Shown: one piece after another, positions 1 to 13,900 of the stretch
Layout: each line of letters opens with the position of its first letter
Position numbering within the stretch: position 1 is the stretch's first letter
Origin: Polydactylus sextarius
Taxonomy: Eukaryota; Chordata; Actinopteri; Polynemidae
DNA length: 64,000 nt
Direction: 5' to 3'
NCBI GenBank assembly: GCA_016801845.1
Contig: CM028912.1
Coordinates: 23,711,501 to 23,775,500, forward strand
The notes under the pieces: generated by a model
Told to the model about the DNA's origin: nothing
The model's input: the letters and a program-made list of their open reading frames with translations, nothing else
Database searches by the model: none
Program-made: the position numbers and the translations under genes

Positions 1-125
1 GAACACCACAAAACATGATCAGGACTTTTCCCGAGCGACATATATGCAACGAACTTAAGGAGGAAGAGCCTGGGAAGGAAGAGGGAGGAGCTAGCGAGGC
101 AGTTAACTGGAGGCTGTTGTCATGG
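1..125 (-). other. lrch1: start of lrch1 3' UTR, continues off the window
   Basis: This is the sequence after the TAA at 128-126 on the minus strand. I see no AATAAA or ATTAAA on the minus strand here, so the poly(A) site is expected beyond the left edge. Confidence 0.7.
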
Positions 126-425
126 TTACGTCAGCTCGCTCCAACTATAGGCCACAAAGAGCAGAACTAGGCAGAGGATGTGAACCAGGCTCGAGCCAAT
201 GAGGTCCCAGATTTGCCAGGCGGGGGGCGGGGTTTGAGTGGTGACAGAAACCAGTGATGGAGTCTCTGACACCCCAGAGGAGGTAGAGGAGGCAGGGTTC
301 GGAGCTGACATCACTTCCTCTTTCCTGTCCACAGAAGTTGTATCCAAGGCAACCAGCGCCTGAAGTGTGACACGAACCGGCTGCAGGCGGCACTGGGTGA
401 TGTCGTAGGGTGAACAGAGGGAAGA
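126..425 (-). CDS. lrch1: lrch1 terminal coding exon 19: CH domain end, linker and C-terminal membrane helix
   Basis: Residues 659-757 and stop codon TAA (128-126). It begins SSLCSPYDITQCRLQPVRVT LQALVAL, which completes the last CH helices (compare LCLPHHIL...VTVQALLEL). A Ser/Thr/Pro linker follows, then about 21 hydrophobic residues (LIGSSLVHILCLVLLFVAYS W) and a four-residue tail. The acceptor GGCGCCAG|TCTTCC is my choice. An in-frame TAA lies just upstream at 440-438, so the exon cannot extend much. LRCH4 has a similar hydrophobic C-terminus, and cytosolic LRCH1 isoforms end without one. A tail-anchored product is inferred. Confidence 0.82.
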   Translation of the reverse strand, partial: SSLCSPYDITQCRLQPVRVTLQALVALDTTSVDRKEEVMSAPNPASSTSSGVSETPSLVSVTTQTPPPAWQIWDLIGSSLVHILCLVLLFVAYSWSELT

Positions 426-2380
426 CTGGCGCCCCCATTAGGAAGGGAGGAGGAAATAAATAAAGAGGGGAAGGATGCAAAAAAAAAAAAAAAGACAGGT
501 GACAGGAATGAAACACGGAAGAGAACAGAAGGGGAGGGAAAGAGGAGGAAACAGGAGAAAAAGGAGAAAAGGGAGTAACAGATGAAGGAGACGACGGGCA
601 TGAGAAATAAGTAGAAGTAAAGATTGAACAAAGAAGAAGGAAATGGAGAGTTGCAAGACAGAGAGGAGGATGGAAGGAAAGGTGAAGTGATGGTTCAAAT
701 ATTCTCCAAGAAAGAAAGAGAAAAAAGCAAGAAACAGGAAAAGAGAGGAACGATGGAGGAAGGAACAGATGATGAGAGAAATAAAAGATAAAGAAGGAGA
801 AGGAAAGAAAGGAAAGAATGAAGAAAAAATGGTGGAGCAAAGATGGACGAGGAGGAAGGTCGATTTAAAACAATAAAAACAAGAATGTTGAAAGGGAAAC
901 GATGGAGAGGGATACAAGAGGAGAAAGGATAATGGATGGGAAAAGAAGAAGAAAACATGTTCAAGCAGAAGAGACGGCAGATAAAGAACCAGAAACAGGA
1001 GGATGATGTTTAGTGAAATATGAAAAGAAAACATGAAAGAAGAGGAAGACGTGGTGCGATCCAGCCGGAAGAGAAAAAAAAGACAGGAGGTTAACACAGA
1101 GGTCAAAGGTCACAGGTGGTGGGTGTAAGGCAATGTTGGGTGTATGCGTTTATGGTGGGGGTTATCATAGCAACTAAAGGGGATGCTCGCTGAGAGAGGA
1201 CGGAGAGGAACCCGTCTCTCTCAGTGAGCAGACCACACGTGGGAGGTGGGGTGGCTGATGGGAATAAGGGCGCAGTCAGCTAGCACAGAAGCCGTTAGCA
1301 TGTTAGCTCGCAGAGGCTTTAAAGCAGATGCAATCAGGCGGCAGGTAGCAAGTTCCACACAAAGGCAGGAAATAGTCAGCAAGCAGCAGCAGCAGCAGCA
1401 GCAGAGGTCAAAGGTCAATCAGGGTCAACAGCTCAGCGAAAAGATCCATGTGATGCAAGTGTAAAGAAAAGAAAAAGACCAAATAATCCAGACTGATAAA
1501 TTATATAAACATGGTTTATTATTTTTAATGACTTTAGACGGTGCTTGACACAGAGCCGGCAGTCTGTGTTGGTGATGGAGTGTTGTGACAACAAGACACA
1601 TTCAAGGACATCCAGCTGGACTTGTGCTTCACTACAAAGAGCTTTGAGGCAGTTTGGGACGAGACTGAACGGCTCGGCAAAGTTTTGACTTTTTCACCAT
1701 ATTTTGTTTTAGTGTTGATGCTTTACTGGCAGTGACAGTAGCGGCTGGCTGAGCCGGGTTCAAGTCTGTGGTGGGGGAACCCTCCAGTCCTTCACAGCAG
1801 CACAGAGCAGGTTCAGCTCAGAACCTGCTCCTGGTCCGCATTTCAACATCCCGCCAGCTGGTGGCAGTAATGCACCATTTTTTAAATTTGCCAACAGCCA
1901 ATGAACCACAAATGAAGAGTAATACATAACTGAAGTTCAGGTCAGTAGCTGACAAAGTGGAACAGCTTTGTTTGTTTGTTTTTTAAATTCATTTAATATT
2001 GTTTGTATTTATTATTTATTAATTTTTAAAGTCATAACATTTAAAGCTTTCTCAAAATGGAGGAGAAATTCTTGCAGTAGACACTGGACTTTAATTTTGT
2101 GGAAATGTGTGGAACTGGTTCTAGACGAGACAACAATGTGTTTTATTTCCAGACTTCTTAGTGTCAGTTTTAAAATAAATAAGGAGCAGCTCGCACAGTT
2201 TTTGTCTGATTCGGATGAGTAGACAAGACACAACATGTACTTCCTCAAGCATTCTTTTAACCTGATCTTTGGTTTTATCTCTCTGGCCACTGCATTTCCC
2301 AGAATGCACCAGTCACAGTGTCTGAACTGGACAAATTCAACATAACTATTACTCATTCACACATCTATACTGCTCACACG

Positions 2381-2435
<55 letters not shown>

Positions 2436-5400
2436 CTCCTGTGGTGATGGAGGAAGCTGAAGCCACAGGCAGCGATAGCAGTGGTGATGAATCAGCATTA
2501 ATGTCACATTAATGACTCAGTTTAACAAAAAGGAGGCAGGTGGAGAATGAAACCAGCGCTGGGAGGAGGCTGAGTGGTTCTCAGGTTTTCATTTAGAGAC
2601 AGAAATATGATCTGTGTGGTAACACATAAGATAAAATGGCTGTATCAGCAGAAGAGCAGCTCAGGCTTCCTTCACTTCAGAGGTCACATGACCAACACAG
2701 GGCCATCAGCCTCCTGCCCAGATCTGCTTTACAGTCAAGTGCCATCGTTAGTGTCCTGCAAAATAGCTTTTCTTCACACTAGTGGACTTCAGAAGTTCAA
2801 CTCGCTGAAGATTTATTCACTATTTTGCAGGAAACAGTCACAGCTCCTTCTTCATTGTCTGTATGGTGGATGACTGACTGAACCGTGCTGACACCTCAGT
2901 GTAACATCTGGATGTCAGGGAGTTACTCTGTTGAACTGGGGGAGTTTTCAGGCTCACACTGTCTCTTAGAGGCAGGTCTACACAGACTGGTGTGGTATAC
3001 TGAGCAGCTGCATCCATTCATCACTTATATTCACTTACATTTAAAAAGTCCTGCCTGTTTGAAATGTATCAGTGGATTATTTCATTACTAAAGAAAACGT
3101 AAAGACGTAGATGATGACTCTCAGGCAAGTTCTGAAACTATGATTTATGTCTATGATTTTTAAGAGATTTACAGAAATGTATCAGCGATGGAAATCTGAA
3201 AACTATGAAGTGTCCCTTCAAATCACAGTGATCGTACAAATGTGTATGATGATTGGACTGACTTATCAGTTGGGTGTTGAGGAAGTGAGTTTTAATTTTA
3301 GTTTTACTGTTGGTTTAGTTTTGCAATAAGGACGTCTGTTTATTGTGTTGCTGCAGCAGTTAGCATGCTAACCAGCTAACCTGAGGAGGTGATAGTAAAT
3401 CAATGAATGAAAGCAATGAAAACTCAATGACAACGAGTTATACAACTATAACAACTATATTATGTTAACTGTGTAGTCACAGCAAAAACCTACATATGAC
3501 ACCTTTTAAATGTCTGAATCGCCTGGAGCAGCTGTGTGAGTGTGTGTGTGTGTCTGTTGGTGAAGATGTGCAGCTGCTCCTTTCACCACACACACACAAA
3601 CCTTTTCTTTTCAAATTTAGCAAAGAGGATCCATCTTCAATCTTTCTGTTCAACATTTAAAGTCTTTGGTGTTTGGTCAGAATATTTATTTGTGTTAAAT
3701 CTTAAAGGAAACTTGAAAACGACCCCCCAGTTCAGTTCAGAGCAGCATCCAACAGTCAGGGTGGAGGTTGGTTCCTGTCTTACCTCAGGCACGCCGATCT
3801 TTCTGCAGGCGTCCAGGAAGTTCTCCACGTTTCTCCGACACTTGGCCATGCTAAGTTTGGGCTGGAAGCACAAAGTCACAGACACAGACTTTTTTATTTT
3901 CTGCAAACCAAACTGAACTGAAAGCGGCTAAGGTCAGAAACGTACCACTGCGGGGGAGGGGACATGGATGCTTCCGACGGAACGTGGGCGAATGTGATTG
4001 GCCAGGTGGCAGAGCACAACGCCGTCCATCAGAGATGAGCCAAGATCTTCGGGAAGGACGACCTTCAGTCTGCTCTCGATGCTCTGAGAGTAACCAACAT
4101 GGTAAGTAGGTGAGTCTGTCTGTGCGAAGAGATGAAGTGACACCAGAACTTACAGGTTCTGGATCAAAAATACAGGAAGCATCTGAGGAAAAACATCATG
4201 ACTCAATAAAAAGGACAAGTTCACGACTGAGTGCCAGTGTCACAGTCAACTCAAACACATCTGTATGGTGTCCATGTCAACACAAATGTCAATGTCTGTG
4301 TTCACAGCAGCATCCATGTAAGGACAACCCATGAACTGGCCTTCAGGTGGCAGAGATTACAAGTGGAGAGAAGGATTACTTTATAAAAGAGTGATGGTCA
4401 TGTTTATGGATCTGGATTGCATGCTGTCCCTGTCAAACACTGGGTTTTCATGGGAGCTGCTGCTTGTTCTGTGTTTAACTTCTGATTCCTCAATCTAAGT
4501 TGATTTCTATTTAAAGTAAAGTAAAGTCTGGAACTAGCATTACTTTTTTCACAAAAAACAATGGTAGCAAACAAAGTGACAGCATGTGCCAGAGGCCAGC
4601 CATAACACCAGAGCTGCAGCTCTCCATTCTGTCTTTGAATACACCTCAACTTAGACGTGAACACACCACAGACCAGAATCAGCCACGTTAAACTGGTAAC
4701 GAATGTCTCACATCTCTGAGCTGTTCCATGAGCTCCAGCTCCTCTCTCAGCTGCTCCATCTTCCTTCTCATGGTGAATTGAGGATCCACAGACTCCAGAC
4801 TCTTGTGGCTGCGCAGGAAAACTGCAACAACAACAACAGCAGGACGGGTAATGTTAGACTGAAGTGATCACATGGATGTGGTAACATGGTTAATGCAGCA
4901 AAGTGAAACCTGGAGCCTAGAGATCTAGATCTTTGTGGTGCTGGGGCCTCATTTGAATACAAAGTTAGAACATTATTTATCCTGAAATATCGATTCCAAT
5001 CCCATTCAATCATTTCATAAACACCTTTCAGTGACTTAATAATGAACCAACAGTCACTATTAGTGTTGACCTATAAAGAACTGAGCATGAAATTCTGTGC
5101 ATTTCTGCTGCAGTGAGTGAGTGAGCAGAGCTGCGTGCGTCTGAGCAGAAAACTGATGTGGTTGTTGTGTGTTCACATATTCACTGACACAGAAAAAAAC
5201 GCCTTCCTGCCATAAAAGATGTAGAGAGCTTACATAAGTCGTACATTTACGTGCATCAATGCGCTCGTGTTCATTGCTCCATTACAAAGAGACGACTGAC
5301 CGACTTCACTTTAAGAAGCTGCTGTGTAAACAAATCCTGCGCGATCAGAGCAGCAGATCATTTAGCGCGTTTTGTCCTTATTTCACATCCCATAATTATT

Positions 5401-8282
5401 GGTCATGAACAGAAACCAACTGGACCTGAGAGAAAAGTTACTGGCTGCAAAAACAAAACAAAACAAAAAAAACCTGAAAATAAAATAGAAAGAAAAATAA
5501 CTTCACTTAGCGGTGGAAACAATGACCAGATCTACTGACTCCATGAGCTGTGGGGAGACACTGCAAATACTAAATGGTGTAAATTTTAAACAGAATGAAG
5601 TTGTTGAAGACAGTTGGACAGTTGAAGGTGAAAAAGTTCAAATGATCTCCTGCATATATATCATCTAAAACACATGTGACTTTACACAATAAAACAAAAT
5701 ATGAGACAGCTCAGATAAATAGTGTGACTGTTTGGTTCAGAGAAAGTGTGACTGTTTGGTTTGAAGTTTCAGAAATCCTGCTGTGATAGTGACGATAATC
5801 CTCCTATTTGCTGGAGAAACAGTGAAATTCAAAACGCAAACCACCGCCACTTTACTACGACTTTACAGACTACTGGAGAGAGGGTGGAAGGTGTACAACA
5901 CTTCATATATCTTTAAATGTAAACTGTTAAAAGACTGTACAAATGTTGGATATATGGCATATGAATGGCAGAAACAAAATACATATTCAATGAATATCAG
6001 TAAGTAAATAGATTCCTACCAGGATGCAGTTATCACGGGAGAGACGCACTATAAGAGTGTGGATGGAACAGCTGTTATTAACTGGACCAGCTGATTTTAC
6101 ACCACGTTTCGTTTAACTACATAACAACATATGGACCTAATTTTATTATCATAAATCAAAACTGTTGACACTGACAAATATAAATATACATATGATACAC
6201 ATTTAGACTTCAACAAAAGAGATATTGATTGATGCTGAATGCCAAAAAAACTAAAAATATGATCAAATATATAATACTAATAATAGTATAAAGATATACT
6301 ACATTAAAAGTAAAACACGTACGATTAGCTGAATCAGTATCAAATGTTGACCTTTCCTCTAATGTTTTCTTGTTAAAAATATGACATTAGACATAATAGG
6401 AAGATAATAAAATGAAGAAAAGGAGCTGGACAAGAACTTGAGTTTAAAACATTAAGCAGAAACAGAGAGAGTTCAGTCATTCGCCTCCTCTGTGTCCTAT
6501 TTTCTACACCAACACACCAAACCTGCCATTATTTGCATCTGTGCAATTCCACTAATAAACCACAGGAGGGAGCTGCAGAGGAGGCGTGAGTGCTGCAGTT
6601 TTGAACATGTTTCTACTGATCAACCCACGTCTTACATTTTATCATAAAATATTTAATCTTTGCAAAGGAAAATGTTTTTCATCATAAATTATTCATTCCT
6701 ATTCAGGTGGAATTTGTCTGAATCCATTTATTTTTACTGATCTACCACTAAGCCCCACCCCCTTCAGACACATGGTGCTGTTCAGATTGTTTGTGGACAG
6801 AAGGACTTTGAGACAGAAGTCATCAGAGTGTCTTCACTGAGCTGTGGACGGAAATGTAGACATGGTGGTGACAAGAGTTTACAGGTCTCAGTGTGGAGGA
6901 GACGGAGACGCCTCATGTGGCCTTTATGTTACAGCTTAGTTCATGTTGATGCTTTTCAGTGAAGAGGCTTTAACTACAACTTTTAGCTACAGTTGACACT
7001 GATGTGCCACTGTTATATAACTACTACACTAACTTTCATAGAAGACACGATGAACTCATTGAGGTTTAGGGAGAAATGGGATGAAATACACTCCATTCTC
7101 CAGCATGTGAGGGTACCTCTTATCACTGCTGCATTTACCACAGGACCAGTATGTCAACTGCTTTTACCTGGGACTGTCAGCGTTAACGCATTAATTGTTG
7201 CAATTAATATGACAGAGATTAACGTGTTAAAATAATTAAATGCAAGTCTGTTTACTTCTGGTGTGCTGACCTCTGACATGAAAGCTGTAATTATCCACAC
7301 GAAACTGTCACTGACCTGCAGTCAGTCAGAGGAGAGATGGAGAGACGGTAGCTGAAGATGGAGAGAGAAATCCTTCACTCTTATTCCCTGATACAAATTT
7401 CTTCAGGCAGTGTTTCTGTTACATTGATGAGACTGTGTCGCTCCGTCATAGTCTAGTTTGCTTCACCGTAGATTCAAATCGGGCCGGTGATAATTGTTCT
7501 CCACGTGTTACTGCACCTGGTAGCTGTATGCTAATGTAATGCTAATGCTAATGGGCTAGAGCACAAGTTAAACACCGCTTGTAAGTGGCATACGATCACC
7601 ACTCTTTTGCTCCGACCTCCCCACAAACATTTAATCATGATTAATCTAGAATTTCTGAATTCATGCATTTCAAAATGTGAGATTCATTCATTGTTTTATC
7701 TATTGACAGCCTTAGTTTTAACTTTAACTTTTATACATGTAGAAACTACGAGAACATTTCTCATGTTTGCTATGGAGGACTGTCTCTAGTTTTAGGGTTT
7801 ATATGTATGAGAGGTGGAGATGGGGTGTGAGGTTCGGGTATTGTCCACTCAACACACTAAAAGGTTAACACAGTTTTGCATTCTATGACAACTTTAAGAA
7901 TCAGGTCAACTTAGATTGTTTTTGGTTAACTACAGTTACCACGACATTTGACACTAAAGATGGTGAATAGTGGTTGTTGGACCAAAACCAAACACACACA
8001 ATCACACAGACTGTTGTTAGTGCAATACACACACTGGTCTTTCTGGATAGTGTGTGGGCATCTCACTGTCACGATGCACTACCAGCCCTTAACCCCCAAA
8101 CCCCTTAACTCCACCCTCAAACTGTCCACACAATGCAGGAATGTCTTCACTGTGATGGTTTACAACCAAAGGTCCTCGTAGAGGAAACAGTAGAACACAC
8201 ACAAGATGTGCAACAACATGCACATTTGTACACACAAACAGGTGTGAACACACAACTGTAAGCAACCAAGTAACCACCAGCT

Positions 8283-8325
<43 letters not shown>

Positions 8326-8481
8326 GTGTTGATTGGCTGTTAATGAGGTCAGGAGCAGTGATGATGTGAGTGTGTCAGTTCCTGATGATGTCACTCTCCC
8401 TGAGGCCTGAACCCATTATATGCCATTAGTCATTATCTTATTACACACACACTCACGCACGCACACACGCATGCAGGCACA

Positions 8482-8538
<57 letters not shown>

Positions 8539-10207
8539 CTTATACACGCAATTTACTTGTAGAAAAAGTTTCAATGCAGCATGTGAAGAGTGAGATTTGC
8601 CAAGCAGGAAGACAGTCTGATGTCTTCCTGTGAGGACTGAGAAAACAGAGGGGACACACGGGATGAAAAACCAACCAGTGTAGCTGCTCTGTGAGGTCAT
8701 AACATTTATGTTAGAGCTCTATCTCCAAGCGGGGTAATGTAGTCATTATCATAACTTCTACACACCATTATTATGATGCTACTGAAGACATTGGTATTGT
8801 AGGCCAACACAAGACATCATGTGGGCATACATTATCAAGGATTAAACCAAAAAAAAAAGTCTTCTGACTGATATTTTTGGAGAGGATCGGGGTGTCTGTG
8901 GGGCTGGGGAATTTCAATATTACAATATACAAATTCTAATACCTATCCAAACATTCACCCAGACACCTGAGACAGTTTCACAGGCAGTTAGCTCAGAGGC
9001 TAGCTCTCTGCTAACATCAGCTTATTACTGCTAGCTGAGTAGCTTCTTGAGGTTTGTGTTGAGTTGACTGCTCAGGCTCCAAAGTAAGGAGCAACGATTC
9101 TATAACGTAACCTTACATGAATGTTTTCAATTTAAGTAATATACAACATGTTGTTGCGCCGTTAATGTCAAAGCACACAAGCTGATCAGAGAAGCTGCAT
9201 CTGTCTCTTTACAGTAAGCAAACAGCTGATCAATTGGTGGAAATCTGTCGTAGCAACGGAGAACATTGATCCGTGCATTATGATGCCAAACATAACATCA
9301 TACCTCGCCCCAGCTCTTTCTCAGCTTAGCAACTGGCTAGCTAGCTTAAAAAGCTTCATGGGTGGTTGTTTCGAGGGCACGCTAGTAGGATCATGGGTAG
9401 CTAGAATGTCACTGCACCTCAATCACTAGTTTTCCACCATCCACATAATAATCAGAACAATAAAATGCACCTTTTTGAGTCTTATGAGGAAAAGCAATTT
9501 AAAATGTCTGGAATCAGTCCAACGCCTGTGTCAGAATGCTATATGTCATTTACCAGGGCAGTTGTCCATTTGTCCATGTTTAATTACATCAACTAAAACT
9601 TGTTTTCCATTGACAGGTTCTAATTACTTCGATAAGACCTGATGTTGCTGAAATACTGCTGCCTTATCTGTTGACTAGTTTGTGTTGTTGTGTGGTTCTT
9701 CTACTCCTGAACACTTGTTCCACCACAGAAACTCACACCACCACACACACTAAGAAGTAATTCAAGGAAGTAGGAGAACAGCAACACCAGTTTGTGCCAC
9801 ATAAAATCATAGTGCCTTAAACACGCAGATAGAGCTGCAGTTTCTGGATCTTGTTCTTTAAAAATCAAAACCAAGCACTTCAGTGGGTGTGCGCTGACTT
9901 AGTTTTATTACACTTCGGCAGCTGTTTCACTGTTTCCAGCGTTGCTCTTCTTGCTTAACAATGGGTACATTTTTAATCATTTATACAAAAAAACATGAGG
10001 CCACGACTGCAATGACTGCGGAAATAAAGCATTTGACCCAGGCGGGGAGAAGTTGAACCACAAGCACAAATCAGTCAGGAGAGTGAAATGAAAATGGAGC
10101 AGAGGTTTAAAATGTCCTGAAAAAAAAAAAAACAACTGTGTGAACAGTTAAACAGCAGCTCAGAGCCACTGCTAACTTCCTGCTACACATCACAGCCTTT
10201 TATGGAT

Positions 10208-10247
<40 letters not shown>

Positions 10248-10870
10248 CTGTGATCCATCTAAAATCTTGGCCTCTATTCCAGTGGAAGTGGGATACTCCT
10301 TCAGGGACCATTATCTAACACTTAAAATATAAGAGCTAAAAATACACACACAGACAGTCTGTGCACACACCCATTTGTAGTGCAGATGCTGCAATCTCTC
10401 GTGCACACACACACACACACGCACACACACACACAGGACTGGAGACATGACACAATCCTAATATGGCCTTTGCTGTCACAGGCTGACTGATAATTTGATT
10501 TCAGACTAGTTAACTTGTAACACACATCGACCACGCTGTTTCATTTGGCGCCTGTAACTCACAGAGGGAACAAACGAAACAGACCTGCTGCCGCTCTCTG
10601 GAGCTGTGTGGGAAACTGGACTCACATGTTGTACAATGTCTGTACAACAGTTCACCAAGACAACATTTTTAGGAGATGCTCATGTTGTCTGTAGCTGTTT
10701 AACTTGAAACATAGTGACACATCGGCTCTTGTGAAACACAGAAGACAATAACACACAACTGCAGGTTTAAGTTGAGTCCACCTCTGTGGTCACCACCTTC
10801 CCTTTATGCTCATACCACACATTTGGGTGATCGCTGGTGTTTCTGCGTGTGACCTCACTGCTGTGGTAGT

Positions 10871-10907
<37 letters not shown>

Positions 10908-13900
10908 CACTCTTACCACGAGCATCTGCTCGTCTGCAGCTGTCAACCACATCATGAGATCAGCTGGAGATGAAAGCTGAGTGTGGTGAAGCTGCTCTGT
11001 CATCTCTCTCTCTCTCACACACACCTAAGTCACTCTCACATGTGGTAAAAGGCAGAAAACACAGCAGCAGTCGAGTGGAAACATAAGAAAACAGAAGGAG
11101 TGGCAGTGATCTCTGAATGAAACTGAGCTTGTGACAATTGTTGCATTCGACATCGATGTGATGATTTGAGCTGTCAGCTGCTTCCAACACCTTTAGTGAC
11201 TGATTCACCAACAGCAGCTCTCCTAACATCTGTTATACACTTCATATGTGCTTAAAAACATCCACAAACTGTTTAATCAGCCATGATTGTGTTGTTACAT
11301 TTTCAGATTAAACACAGATTTGCATCAGCTGCCTGACACTTACTAATTAAATTTAATAATTTTTTAGGAAAACATGGAGAGTAGCGGTTTCAAGGCAAAC
11401 ACGAACCAGTTTATATTAGAAGCAATCATGTAAGTGTTTGGTCAGTCACAGCAGAGCTGTGTTCTCACAGATCTGATTTATTTTCAGTGCAGCTCAAGAA
11501 AAGTTGCAGAAGCTGCACCCACCAGGGAATGTCTGACAAATTTCCCTAAGCAGCATGCACTGTTTCAATCCCAGCATGCATCACACCATGTCGAGCACAT
11601 TACGATGCAGTTTGAGTTTCTTTATGTTAAGATAAGCTAGCTGTTGCCCAGCTATAGCTTGACACACACCACCACCAAAACCGGTCTTCACAAAGACAGA
11701 GGATAGAGAGAAGGAATCCCAGAATTCCCTTTGGTCTGAAGAGAAGAACCAGACCCTCAGAGGAGACAGTCAGCAGACACTTGAGTCCAGGAGAGAGCGG
11801 AAAAAAACTGGGACCTACCGCGGCTGTGCACGCCTCCATCGTCACGGCTACGTGGAATATCTCTATTGAGGAGTGAGGCCTGCGAGAGGAGGGAGGGGTC
11901 TAGACAGGAAGGGGGGGGTGAGCAGGGCAGTGAGGGTGGGGCTGCAACCAGGAGGTGGGTGTGGTCAGAAGTGGGTGTAGTGTGTGTGTGGTGGAGGAAA
12001 GTGGAGGGCATCAAGGTGAACCAAGTGCAGCAAGTTCATTCACACGAGAAGACCCGAAAGCACCGGCATCACGACGTAAAGGGGGAAGGAGGGGTCAACG
12101 TAGCAGTCGATTCAACACACACATGCAGGTCACAATAGAGGAGATTATGATTTAAACATGAAGTCATGCAGCACATCAGTGACAGGAGTGAGAGGGCAAA
12201 TTAACGTGAAAAGGAAACAGTGAAAACCAGGGAAAGAGATGACAACACAGAACACAAAACAGCACAAAAAAAAAAAAAGATTAGTGGCATTTCACAGTAA
12301 AAGTCAACTCCACATGCTGTTAGCATCAGGTTAGCAGTTAGCGTCATTTCACACACTGGTAACAGTTCGCAAACAAATGTTGGACAGAAGCTAGCTCTAT
12401 TAAAAAAAAGAAAAGCATGGATCTAAACAGAGTCAACAAGCAGCGAACAGGAAGCTGCATTTACCACGACTTTAGCATTAGCAGCAGCCGTTTCACAGCT
12501 CAAACACTGGGGGGAGTCAGACTCAGTGTTGCGTTAAACAAACTGAACAGTGTTCAGGTGTAAAGTAACAAGAAACACAAATATCCATAAACTTTATAAA
12601 ATCCAGTGTGCGTCCTGTTTTTGTACAAAATTAATCAACCTTAATCAGAGAGAAACTGTTTTAGTTTCACAATCACTGCTGCTGAAATGGTTTATTTTAA
12701 CAGAGGAAACATTTCTTCATCATGGTCTTTGTTTCTTTACACCTTCGTCACAGTCTGCCGGTCAACACAGTCTGTGGGATTTCTCATTTCCTCCATCAAC
12801 CTCTCACTAACTCCCATCCCATCACTCAGCATAACAGTGACCACTCAGTTCCTGTTGCTTCAGTAAAGATTTCTGTTCATGTCTATACTCTAACACAAGT
12901 AGAGCTGTGACTTGTGGCTCCAACCCTACTATTACTCCACATTCATCAGAGACACCATCGTTTCCAAGCATCCAACAAAAAAAGTGCAGCACAAAAGCCT
13001 GAGGTGAAGAGTCCAGGTACCCGACCCACCCAGCATCCAACTCACCTGAACGTGGTTTTAGTCCAAATGGTGGGCTGGAGAAGGAGGGGTGTCCACCGCC
13101 AGGTGGTCTGTCATCTCGCTGTGGCAACAGGAACAAAACAAAGTCATGAGTTTGATTGATAAACACTTAGTTGAATGAGAAAAACAGGTGCTGGATATTT
13201 TCTGTCCTGAGCCTGACAGACAAAGACTAACAGACAATGTCACAGAGAAATAAATCTCACACAGACACACAAACACTCCTGGGATGAACTTTTATCAAAA
13301 GTTCAGTTAGATGCCAAATTGGCTCAAAGACAAGATCACTCTTGCTGCTCTGCTGTTGCTCCTGACTTTAACCATCATTCAGCTTATGTAACACCACAGA
13401 CCAGACTGATTCAGTGTCAGCACTCAGAGACTGGACGCCTGCAATCTCACAGAATAAGTGGTATTGATTTCTGCAAAGTCCCTGTGATGGAAATCGATTT
13501 GAAAATGATCCTGCAGGGAAAATCCTATTAGGTTTTCCTCCTGCTGTTAACATCTGATCGGTGTCTGGGTTTTCTTATCTGGATCTGGAGAAACTTTAGT
13601 TAATGCAGGGTGTAAATGCAAAAAGAACAGGCTGCAAACAGAATGATACTGGACTGTGAAGATCACACTGATCTCAACCAGAGGCATCATTCATTGAGCC
13701 CCAGTGTGGTGGTCCTAGATAACAACTGCCTTAGCAACATTTAGTTGTTTTGGCAGTAAAAACTATTATTCAGCAACAAAACAACCTCAACCCAGACTAC
13801 AAATACTAAAAAGCAACTCAAACCCAAACAATGTAATTTAAATGTGTAATGAGTGTAAAAAGTGTGAGCCTGTTTCTGCCAAAGCACAGACAAGAGAAAA

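Larger units (their letters stand above)
426..3783 (-). other. lrch1: lrch1 intron 18 (3358 bp)
   Basis: GT-AG intron. It contains the polypurine(+)/polypyrimidine(-) block at 430-1082, a CAG/CTG run at 1383-1404 and a CG/CA microsatellite at 2375-2433. No alternative terminal exon encoding the LCLPHHILEE-type LRCH C-terminus was found on the minus strand. Confidence 0.8.
4822..13045 (-). other. lrch1: lrch1 intron 15 (8224 bp)
   Basis: GT-AG intron. It holds the unoccupied copy of repeat B (7165-7325), AC microsatellites at 8285-8323, 8486-8535, 10211-10245, 10403-10434 and 10872-10903, and a moderately GC-rich patch near 11820-12100. No exon could be placed that keeps the phase between exons 15 and 16. 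Confidence 0.75.

Noticed and set aside
145..1106. Long minus-strand frames rich in Phe, Leu and Ser over the first kilobase
   Set aside because: They are artefacts of the pyrimidine-rich tract, apart from the lrch1 terminal exon at 126-425.
3637..3783. Read-through extension of exon 18 (alternative C-terminus)
   Set aside because: About 49 non-conserved residues follow a strong GTAAGA donor, and exon 19 completes the CH domain properly.
10005..10080. C2H2 zinc-finger-like string on the plus strand (CNDCGNKAFDPGGEKLNHKH)
   Set aside because: A stop lies immediately upstream, spacing after the second Cys is off by one, and there is no neighbouring finger. Probably chance or a very old relic.
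11817..11865. Possible cassette lrch1 exon on the minus strand (RDIPRSRDDGGVHSRG frame, donor CGCG|GTAGGT)
   Set aside because: The available acceptors give 29- or 44-nt exons whose phases do not fit between exon 15 (phase 1) and exon 16, while direct joining of 15 to 16 recreates the conserved KPRSVFLR.
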